Positions 58,128 through 64,000 of a DNA stretch of 64,000 nt are shown piece by piece. The stretch is from positions 62,001 to 126,000 of the forward strand of contig JAXLRI010000004.1 in NCBI GenBank assembly GCA_046331175.1. Direction: 5' to 3'. The DNA is from JAWKIW01 sp046331175. GTDB lineage: Bacteria > Actinomycetota > Acidimicrobiia > Acidimicrobiales > Acidimicrobilacustridaceae. The translations under genes and the position numbers were made by a program. The notes beneath the pieces are model-generated. The model made no database searches. It was not told the DNA's origin and saw only the letters and a list, made by a program, of their open reading frames with translations. Numbering within the stretch: the stretch's first letter is position 1; every line of letters starts with the position of its first letter.

Positions 58128-59696
58128 ATGGGGGGACCTCGCCGCCGCGCCACCGGCCCGCGGCGACCAGCCACCTCCCCTGACTATGGCCGAGCGACCA
58201 GGCCGCACCCGCTCGGTTCGCTCGTCGTGGCCGCCGTCGTCGCCGCGTCGACCACCGTCGCGTCGCTCGTCGTCCTCCCGGTGCTGGCGGGTCCCGCCGC
58301 CGCCCAGACGTCCACCACCCGAGCGCCCTCGGCCCCGCCCACCACCAGCGCACCCACGCCCGGTGCCACCGGCGACGTCATCGCCCCGCCGCCCGCCTCC
58401 CTGCCGGTCGTCGACAGCCCGCGCACGGCACCCGAGCTGGCGGCGGTCGCCGTGACCGGCCCCGGCTACGACCGGGCGCTCGCGGCCCACCGCGCCGCCC
58501 TCGACGACCACGCCCGCGCCGTCGACGCCGCCCGGGCCGTGGCCGCCGACGTCCAGGCGGCCATCGACCGCCAACGAGAGGCGACCGCCCGCTTCGACGA
58601 CGCGGTCTCCCGGTTGCGCGAGCTGCAGGCGAGCCGCGTCCGCGTGGCCGAGGAGCGCATCGTCGCCGCCCGCCGCGTGCAGAAGGGCGAGACCCGCATC
58701 GACGAGGTCCGCGTCCGCCTGCGCGACCTCGCCGTCAACGAGTACGTGACCGGCGGGCAGGGCGGCGCCCCCGAAGACCAGCTCGACGTCCAGCGGGCGA
58801 ACGGCCTGCTGGCCCGGCGGGTCGTGATCGACGCCGTGCAGGGCGACAACCGCGCCGAGCTGGCCGCAGCCATCGCCTTCCGCGACGAGCAGTCGCGCAT
58901 CGTCGACGCCGCCAGCGCCGAGCTGGCCGAGCTCGACCGTCGGATCGCCGCGACCGAGCGCGAGCGCGACACCGCCGCCGACGACCGCGACCGGGCCATC
59001 GCCGATCAGCGACGCCTGGTGGGCGACCTCCAGCGGGCCAACGCCACCATCGAGGCGCGGCGGGCCGACGTGGACGCACGCCGCAAGGACCTCGCCGATG
59101 CCCGCATGACCTCGGCCGTCGTCGGCCTCGACATGACCTTCGTGGTGCTCAACGCCTACGTCCGGGCCGCCGACACCCTCCGCGCCGAGCAGCCCTCCTG
59201 CGGCGTGCGCTGGACCGCGCTGGCCGGCATCGGCCGCACCGAGTCGAACCACGGCACCTTCGGCGGGGCCGTCATCGGCGTCGACGGCGAGCTGACCGAC
59301 CCCATCCTCGGCGTCCCCCTCGACGGCAGCGGCGGCAACGCCGACCTCGGCGGCGACCGCGCCCAGGGGCCGATGCAGTTCATCACCTCGACCTGGGCGC
59401 GGGTGGGCCGCGACGGCAACGGCGACGGCAAGGCCGACCCGCAGAACATGTACGACGCCGCCCTCACCGCCGCCGACTACCTGTGCCGCAAGGGCCCCGG
59501 CCTCGACACCGACACCGGGCTGCGGCGCGGCTTCTACAGCTACAACCAGGACGACAGCTACGTGGAGCTGGTCCTCGCCCGCTCCCACGGCTACGACCGC
59601 TTCCGCCTGCCGACCGTGGACGTGGCGACCACCGCGGAGGCCGCGGCCCCCAAGCCCACGGTGATCCCCCCGCCCGCCGGCTCCGCCGGCACCTGA
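58128..59696 (+). CDS. Secreted lytic murein transglycosylase with coiled-coil stalk
   Basis: 522 aa. Basic n-region, then signal helix PLGSLVVAAVVAASTTVASL with cleavage near AGPAAAQ, Thr/Pro linker, a long coiled coil (about 110-325; ARAVDAARAVAADVQAAIDR to RRADVDARRKDLADA) and a C-terminal MltB-like domain: WTALAGIGRTESNHG with the catalytic Glu, GDRAQGPMQFITSTWARVG, and YLCRKGPG, FYSYNQDDSYVELVL. It cleaves peptidoglycan glycan strands; the coiled coil could bind FtsEX-like partners as in other hydrolases (inference). Confidence 0.9.
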   Translation: MGGPRRRATGPRRPATSPDYGRATRPHPLGSLVVAAVVAASTTVASLVVLPVLAGPAAAQTSTTRAPSAPPTTSAPTPGATGDVIAPPPASLPVVDSPRTAPELAAVAVTGPGYDRALAAHRAALDDHARAVDAARAVAADVQAAIDRQREATARFDDAVSRLRELQASRVRVAEERIVAARRVQKGETRIDEVRVRLRDLAVNEYVTGGQGGAPEDQLDVQRANGLLARRVVIDAVQGDNRAELAAAIAFRDEQSRIVDAASAELAELDRRIAATERERDTAADDRDRAIADQRRLVGDLQRANATIEARRADVDARRKDLADARMTSAVVGLDMTFVVLNAYVRAADTLRAEQPSCGVRWTALAGIGRTESNHGTFGGAVIGVDGELTDPILGVPLDGSGGNADLGGDRAQGPMQFITSTWARVGRDGNGDGKADPQNMYDAALTAADYLCRKGPGLDTDTGLRRGFYSYNQDDSYVELVLARSHGYDRFRLPTVDVATTAEAAAPKPTVIPPPAGSAGT

Positions 59697-59848
59697 GGCC
59701 GCTCGCACCGCGCAGGGCCGAAGGGCCCACCGCGGGTCCCGGGTCGGGGGGACCTCTGCCCCTAGGTGCAGCGACAAGGAGCCGGTTGAGTGGGAGGTGA
59801 CCGGAGGACCGAAGCCACGGCCCCCGGCAGACCCTTCGGGAGGGAACC

Positions 59849-60493
59849 ATGAAGCGTCGAACGCTCGACACGATCTTCAGCATCGGCGGCGTGCTCCTCG
59901 CCGCACTCCTGCTCGTCCTCGGCCTGGTCTTGCAGAGCCAGGCCAGCTTCGCCCAGACCTACGTCCGCGACCAGCTCGCCCAGCAGAAGATCACCTTCAC
60001 GCCGGTCGACAAGCTGACCGACGAGGAGAAGAAGTCCGACTGCCTGGTCCAGAACGCCGGCCAGGCCCTCACCACCGGCGCCCAGGCCGAGTGCTACGCC
60101 AACGCCTACATCGGGCTCCACGTCAGCGAGGTCAACGACGGCAAGACCTACTCGCAGACGAGCACCGAGTCGCGAGCCGCCCAGGCCAAGGCCGACGCCG
60201 CCGTCAAGGCCAGCGCCCCCGACGCCGAGCAGCTGCAGGCCCAGGCCAAGGCGCTCGCCGGCAAGACCGACACGCTGTTCAAGGGCGAGACGCTGCGAGG
60301 CCTGCTGCTGACCTCCTACGGCTTCTCGATCTTCGGTGAGCGGGCCCAGCAGGCTGCGTGGGTCGCCTACGCCGCCGCCCTGGTCCTCTTCCTCGCCAGC
60401 ATCGCCGGGTTCGTGCACGCCGCCACCACGCCCAAGGACGAGAAGGTGGGCGAGCACCACAAGGACGACGACAAGGTGCTCACCAACGCCTGA
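59849..60493 (+). CDS. Conserved actinobacterial membrane protein
   Basis: 214 aa. TM helix near the N-terminus (IFSIGGVLLAALLLVLGLVL), an extracytoplasmic helical region (SFAQTYVRDQLAQQKITFTP, CLVQNAGQALTTGAQAECYA) with two Cys, a second TM near 172-192 (AWVAYAAALVLFLASIAGFV), and a charged tail. The segment ITFTPVDKLTDEEK and the GETLRGLLLTSYGFSIFGE block are conserved in many actinobacteria, all uncharacterised. Shine-Dalgarno GGGAGGGA. Confidence 0.8.
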   Translation: MKRRTLDTIFSIGGVLLAALLLVLGLVLQSQASFAQTYVRDQLAQQKITFTPVDKLTDEEKKSDCLVQNAGQALTTGAQAECYANAYIGLHVSEVNDGKTYSQTSTESRAAQAKADAAVKASAPDAEQLQAQAKALAGKTDTLFKGETLRGLLLTSYGFSIFGERAQQAAWVAYAAALVLFLASIAGFVHAATTPKDEKVGEHHKDDDKVLTNA

Positions 60494-60530
60494 TCCTCGA
60501 CCGAGCGGCCCCTCGTGGCCGGATGCGAAC

Positions 60531-60561
60531 CCCGGACCTCGCCTCCCCGGCGGGGTCCGGG
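60531..60561. terminator. Hairpin between convergent genes
   Basis: 13-bp stem CCCGGACCTCGCC / GGCGGGGTCCGGG (one G-U pair) with loop TCCCC, no T-tract, between converging genes. Confidence 0.5.
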
Positions 60562-60597
60562 CGCGTCCGGGCTCGGGACCCCGAGCACGGACCGCCG

Positions 60598-61431
60598 CTA
60601 CTCCATCGGGGTGAACAGGTCCCGGCGGGGGTCGTCGGTGTAGACGGGCTTGCGCTTCTGGTCGAAGGCCCGGATGGCCTCGGGCAGGTTGTCGGTGAAG
60701 CCGAGCATCAGCTGGTTGCGATCCTCGATCTCGATGGCCGACTCGAGGCTGGCCGTCTCGAGGTTCACCCAGAGGATGTCCTTGGTCATGGCCAGCCCAT
60801 AGGGGCTGAAGTCGCACATGCCGACGGCGGTCTCGACGGCGGCGTCGAGCACCTCGTCGTCGGGCAGGACCCGCGAGACCAGGCCCATGCGCAGCGCCTC
60901 CTCGGCGCCGACCTTGCGGCCGGTGAGCAGCATGTCGTGGGCGTGGGCGGCGCCGATGAGGCGGGGCAGCAGCCACGACACCGCCATCTCGGTGGAGGTG
61001 AGTCCGTTGATGATGCCGGTGGCGTTGAAGGTGGCCGACTCGGCGGCGAAGCGGATCTCGGGGGCCAGCGACAGGCACATCCCGCCGCCGTAGGCCGGGC
61101 CGTTGACCGCGGCGATGACCGGCTGGGGCATCCGCCGGATCGCCAGGATGAGGCGGCTGTAGTAGCGCATCGACCGCTGGGCGATCCGGCCCACCGACAA
61201 GCCGTCGATGTTCGGGATGATCCCGTAGTCCTTGAGGTCGAGGCCCGACGAGAAGGCGCGGCCAGATCCGGTGAGCACGCAGACGTAGCACTCGTTGTCG
61301 GCGGCGACCGCCTCGAGCGCGTCGTGCAGCTCGATCACCAGGTCGATCGACATGGCGTTGAGCCGCTCGGGACGGTGCAGGGTGATCACCCGGACGTTCG
61401 GGTGGGGTGAGTCGACGAGGACGTTCTCCAT
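60598..61431 (-). CDS. Crotonase-fold protein lacking hydratase glutamates
   Basis: 277 aa. Crotonase fold with HRPERLNAMSIDLVIELHDA, GSGRAFSSGLDLKDYG (oxyanion hole 1) and NGPAYGGGMCLSLAPEIRFA (oxyanion hole 2). The two catalytic Glu positions of enoyl-CoA hydratase are occupied by other residues here (GGGMCLSL and NATGIINGLTSTE), so simple hydratase activity is unlikely; isomerase, hydrolase or another CoA chemistry is possible. ATG at 61431 has TACGCT 8 nt upstream. The gene lies beside a carotenoid oxygenase but has its own promoter. Confidence 0.88.
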   Translation of the reverse strand: MENVLVDSPHPNVRVITLHRPERLNAMSIDLVIELHDALEAVAADNECYVCVLTGSGRAFSSGLDLKDYGIIPNIDGLSVGRIAQRSMRYYSRLILAIRRMPQPVIAAVNGPAYGGGMCLSLAPEIRFAAESATFNATGIINGLTSTEMAVSWLLPRLIGAAHAHDMLLTGRKVGAEEALRMGLVSRVLPDDEVLDAAVETAVGMCDFSPYGLAMTKDILWVNLETASLESAIEIEDRNQLMLGFTDNLPEAIRAFDQKRKPVYTDDPRRDLFTPME

Positions 61432-61439
61432 CGGCGGCG

Positions 61440-61445
61440 AGCGTA
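61440..61445 (-). promoter_or_regulatory. -10 box TACGCT, near-leaderless crotonase gene
   Basis: On the minus strand TACGCT ends 8 nt before the ATG at 61431. Confidence 0.45.
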
Positions 61446-61490
61446 GGCGGCGCCGGGCGACGTGGTCGGCGGGCGCGGACGGCCGAGCGG

Positions 61491-63185
61491 TCAGCGGGCG
61501 GCGGCGGCCGGCGCGGCGGCCTGGCGCCGCACCTCCTTGCCCATGGCCGCGAGGTCCCGAAGCACGCTCGGGATGGCGCGCACCGCACCCACGACGTCGC
61601 GCCGCACCGGGACTCGGTACGACGACGGGCGAGCACCCGGCCGGGGCGGCATCCAACAGGAGTGCAGCAACAGGTTGGGGTTGAAGCCCGGCGCCGTGGC
61701 CCGGGCCAGCGGGCCACGGCCGAGGTCGTGGGCGTCGAAGACCTGCACCTCCTTGTCCCCGTCGCGGTGCACGAGGACGACGACGTAGCCGTCGCCCGGC
61801 TCGCCGCCGGTGCGGGGCACGAAGGTCGGCGGCGACGGGAAGGCACCGTCGGCGAACTCGTAGACCTCGGTGACCTTCATCGACTCGAGGTCGAAGTGCG
61901 CCAACGCGCCCGGACGGAACGTGGACGGCAGCTCGTCGGGCGGGACGAGCGCGGCGTCGCTCGGGGCGTCGTGGTACAAGCGCCACCAGTCTTCGGGGAC
62001 GAGGTCGGGGTCGAAGCCGCAGCCCGCGTACCAGAGCTCGCGCACGTGGGCCCGGGCCTCGGGCGTCGACTCGTCCTTGGTGGCCAGCACCGCGCCCCAG
62101 AAGCGCTCGTCCCAGGCGACGTCGCCGTCGAGCACCTCGCCGGTGGCGTCGTCGATGACGTAGCGGCCGACCGCCCCCGGCTGCACGGCGGTGGCGATCA
62201 TCCCCTCGTACTCGCCGTCGATGCGCTCGCCGTTGCGGTGGTCGACGGTGTCGGCGCCGATCGAGATCATCAGGTCGGCCAGCGGGATGTGCTCGAGGTT
62301 CACCACGACCCGACCGGCCGGGTTGTCGTGATCGACCGACAGGTGGCCGGTGGGGAAGGGGATCTGCACCTCGGTCACCGCCACCGGCGTGCCCGGCGGC
62401 GTCGCCCGGAGGTCGGCCTTCTTCACGATCCAGAGGCGGGTGAACAGCTGGTTGCGGATGGTGCGCTCGCCGCCCTTGAACGTGGCCGGGTCCATCACGA
62501 AGGGCAGGTCGCAGATGACGAGGTGGTCACGCGTGGCCTTGATGTCGTGGATCGAATCGAACTCGCCCATGCCGTCGAGGGGCCAGCGCTCGATCGGACC
62601 GGTGAGACCCCAGCGGGCGAGGCAGCGAGCCCCACCGGGGAGCGGCGAGTAGTTGACGAAGTACAGCGCCCGCTCGTCGAAGGCCGGCGCCGGGTGGGCG
62701 GCGACCGACACCAGCGGCTCGAGGACGGCCGGCGACGCCTGCTCCCACTCGTCGTTGGCCCCCACCGGCGTCAGGTACTCGAGGGTCTCGGGGTCGATCT
62801 CGACCGGGCGGCCGGCGTCGTAGCCGATGAAGAGGCGGCCGTCGATGGCCTGGACGTTGGTGTTGGCGAGGTTGGTCACCCCGAACGGCGACACCTCGAC
62901 GAACTGCCACCGCTTGAACAGCCGGGGGAACCGGCGGCGGAGGCGCTCGACCGGCGTCGCCACGCGCCGGGCCCGGGTGGCGATGCGACCGTCGACGCGA
63001 GGCGTGCAGTCGATGCGGTGGACGATGCCGTGCTCGCCGAACCAGTGGCCGCCCGGCGCCCGCTTGTCGGGGCCGACGATGAACACGGCGCCCTCCATGT
63101 CGGCGGGCCAGTGGCCCTCGACCACGTCGAGGGCCAGATCGCCCTCGCCCGTGCCGTGGAACAGGTTGGTCGTGAGCGTCGCCAT
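61491..63185 (-). CDS. Carotenoid oxygenase (RPE65/CCD family)
   Basis: 564-aa seven-bladed beta-propeller dioxygenase. The four iron-ligating His are visible in SVAAHPAPAFD, FDSIHDIKATRD, VVNLEHIPLADL and LLLHSCWMPP. Also present are the family blocks GAVFIVGPDKRAPGGHWFGE (propeller start) and FVPRTGGEPGDGYVVVLV. No signal peptide. It would cleave a carotenoid or apocarotenoid, or a lignin-type stilbene, to aldehydes. ATG at 63185 is about 50 nt after the predicted transcript start. The promoter region has three copies of GGTGAACGGTG, so it is probably repressed by a TetR-type protein. Confidence 0.9.
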   Translation of the reverse strand: MATLTTNLFHGTGEGDLALDVVEGHWPADMEGAVFIVGPDKRAPGGHWFGEHGIVHRIDCTPRVDGRIATRARRVATPVERLRRRFPRLFKRWQFVEVSPFGVTNLANTNVQAIDGRLFIGYDAGRPVEIDPETLEYLTPVGANDEWEQASPAVLEPLVSVAAHPAPAFDERALYFVNYSPLPGGARCLARWGLTGPIERWPLDGMGEFDSIHDIKATRDHLVICDLPFVMDPATFKGGERTIRNQLFTRLWIVKKADLRATPPGTPVAVTEVQIPFPTGHLSVDHDNPAGRVVVNLEHIPLADLMISIGADTVDHRNGERIDGEYEGMIATAVQPGAVGRYVIDDATGEVLDGDVAWDERFWGAVLATKDESTPEARAHVRELWYAGCGFDPDLVPEDWWRLYHDAPSDAALVPPDELPSTFRPGALAHFDLESMKVTEVYEFADGAFPSPPTFVPRTGGEPGDGYVVVLVHRDGDKEVQVFDAHDLGRGPLARATAPGFNPNLLLHSCWMPPRPGARPSSYRVPVRRDVVGAVRAIPSVLRDLAAMGKEVRRQAAAPAAAAR

Positions 63186-63204
63186 CCCGTGCGCCCTCCC
63201 CCTC

Positions 63205-63257
63205 GGTGAACGGTGCTGGTGAACGGTGTTCAGCACTGGGACTTTACACCGTTCACC
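63205..63257. promoter_or_regulatory. Operator cluster of the carotenoid oxygenase gene
   Basis: GGTGAACGGTG occurs twice in direct orientation (63205-63215, 63218-63228) and once inverted (63247-63257). The middle copy extends to the perfect palindrome TGAACGGTGTTCA (63220-63232). The minus-strand -10 box TAAAGT (63241-63246) lies between the copies, so binding would block initiation. Confidence 0.65.
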
Positions 63258-63312
63258 AGATGCGTGCACGGGATCTCGAGCAGCGCCCTCCCCGGCCGCT
63301 CACACCGCCCCT

Positions 63313-63352
63313 CCCCATCACGCTCCAGCGTGACCACGAAGGCAGACCGACC
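63313..63352. repeat. Hairpin repeat family C, copy 3 (inverted, degenerate)
   Basis: Contains CATCACG-CTCCAG-CGTGACCACG, the family C centre, and the tip TCTGCC/GGCAGA-like remnant; the reverse strand reads GTCGGTCTGCC...GTGGTCACG. It lies just upstream of the 3' end of the methyltransferase gene. Confidence 0.6.
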
Positions 63353-63382
63353 GGTGCCGTCCCAGCCCGCCGCGGCGCGGCG

Positions 63383-64000
63383 TCAGGCGTCGGGGTCGTC
63401 GAGGGGGCGGCGGGCGATGGCCAGCAGGGACTGGCCGAAGGCGGCCGGGTGGCGGCCCTCGACCCGGCGCAGCACGGGCACGACGTACTGGTCGTAGAAG
63501 CGCGTGGTGGCGGGGCGGGTGGGCTGTTGGCGCAGCAGGCGGGCGACCAGGACCCACGCGAACCAGCCGGGCAGGTTCACGTAGCGCAGGTCGACGATCT
63601 CGAACCCGGCCAGCGACAGCGCCTGCGCCAGCGTCGACCGGCGGTACCGCCGCTGGTGGCCGATGCGGCGGTCGAACTCGGAGTACAGGACCTCGTGGGC
63701 CGGCACGTACACGGCCAGCGTGCCGCCCCGCCGCAGGCCCCGGCGGATGTCGGTGAGCACGCCGACGTGGTCGGGGATGTGCTCGAGCACGTTGATCATC
63801 ACCGCGGCATCGAAGGGCCGACCCTCGCCGTCGGCGCCCTCGGCCATGACCGCGCTGGCGTCGGCCACGACCACCCGCACGTCGTCGACGTCGGCGAAGC
63901 GGTCGGCCAGCAGCTGGCCTGCCCGCTCGGACGGCTCGGAGATGGTGAGCCGGCCCAGCCGGCGGAGGCGGTCGGACATGGTGCCGTGCCCAGCGCCGAT
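63383..64000 (-). CDS. Class I SAM-dependent methyltransferase, 5' end beyond window
   Basis: At least 205 codons, open to the right edge. The ATG at 63979 is not the start: the codons before it read IGAGHGT, the glycine-rich SAM motif I, so the true start lies outside. Downstream motifs: FDAAVMINVLEHIPDHVGVL (motif for the acidic/post-I region), LRRGGTLAVYVPAHEVLYSE and the RRIGHQRRYRRSTL segment typical of methyltransferases linked to glycosyltransferase or polysaccharide clusters. Substrate unknown. Confidence 0.85.
   Translation of the reverse strand: MGAGHGTMSDRLRRLGRLTISEPSERAGQLLADRFADVDDVRVVVADASAVMAEGADGEGRPFDAAVMINVLEHIPDHVGVLTDIRRGLRRGGTLAVYVPAHEVLYSEFDRRIGHQRRYRRSTLAQALSLAGFEIVDLRYVNLPGWFAWVLVARLLRQQPTRPATTRFYDQYVVPVLRRVEGRHPAAFGQSLLAIARRPLDDPDA

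Noticed and set aside
60494..60598. tRNA-like sequence with GCGAACCCC
   Set aside because: No cloverleaf can be formed; the region folds as a simple hairpin between convergent genes.

Overview
The window is 64 kb of very GC-rich chromosomal DNA from an actinobacterium. Several gene types point to the class Acidimicrobiia (Iamia/Ilumatobacter-like): a MurT/GatD pair, an F420-type luciferase-like oxidoreductase, actinobacterial alpha/beta-hydrolase lipoproteins, an MpaB-type oxygenase, an SCO2322-type protein next to a B12-linked ECF transporter, and many genes with a TANNNT -10 box 6-10 nt before the start codon (leaderless transcripts). The taxonomic placement is inference from gene content. 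I saw no rRNA, tRNA, CRISPR array, transposase or prophage genes. Because of the GC bias, long antisense reading frames cover most genes and were discarded.

Layout. 1-2570: a minus-strand B12-regulated unit (cobalamin riboswitch, SCO2322-family exported protein, EcfT that runs off the left edge). 2.6-5.6 kb: MpaB-type oxygenase and an N-acyl-D-amino-acid deacylase-like amidohydrolase behind a KstR-like palindrome. 5.7-8.4 kb: a 68-aa protein diverging from murT-gatD (peptidoglycan amidation). 8.4-12.4 kb: hybrid histidine kinase, low-Mr tyrosine phosphatase and fructosamine kinase joined by 4-nt GTGA overlaps. 12.6-17.4 kb: a multi-TM GGDEF-EAL protein and an LLM oxidoreductase. 17.5-22 kb: the first of five exported proteins sharing a C-terminal module (YDSRPG...DVxGYY), then a duplicated pair of lipoprotein alpha/beta hydrolases. 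22-23.2 kb: a repeat-rich island in which two copies of one 51-bp hairpin flank a 25-bp minisatellite and an ArsR-SRPBCC pair. 23.2-32.5 kb: crotonase, degenerate UbiB-like kinase, a VapBC remnant with intact VapC, P450, aminotransferase, HD-GYP/LuxR protein and a rhomboid-unrelated M50 metalloprotease.

32.7-35.2 kb: two more YDSRPG/DVxGYY proteins. 35.2-41.1 kb: an RCK-domain membrane protein, then a beta-phosphoglucomutase/trehalose-phosphatase fusion translationally coupled to a GH65 phosphorylase (alpha-glucobiose/trehalose use). 41.1-44.4 kb: a GH2 beta-galactosidase. 44.45-44.8 kb: a tandem repeat array between divergent promoters. 45.6-49.1 kb: a minus-strand operon of two more DVxGYY proteins around a lipoprotein. 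49.2-57.3 kb: GNAT, small membrane protein, quinone oxidoreductase, cyclopropane-fatty-acid synthase-like methyltransferase, CurA-like reductase, MOSC protein and a two-gene YraQ-type permease/TIGR03943 unit. 57.4-64 kb: a small cytoplasmic protein, lytic transglycosylase with coiled coil, membrane protein, crotonase-fold protein, carotenoid oxygenase behind clustered operators, and a SAM methyltransferase cut by the right edge.

Two themes stand out. First, the five-member family of Tat-exported DVxGYY proteins, in two architectures, including versions whose Tat signal follows an N-terminal coiled coil. Second, three families of roughly 50-bp intergenic hairpins (A: 3 copies, B: 2, C: 3) that look like small palindromic mobile elements; A and B share the tips CGAACTT/AAGTTCG. 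There are also several perfect palindromes at promoters of lipid/terpenoid-type genes, two candidate AUC start codons, and a pseudokinase-like UbiB.
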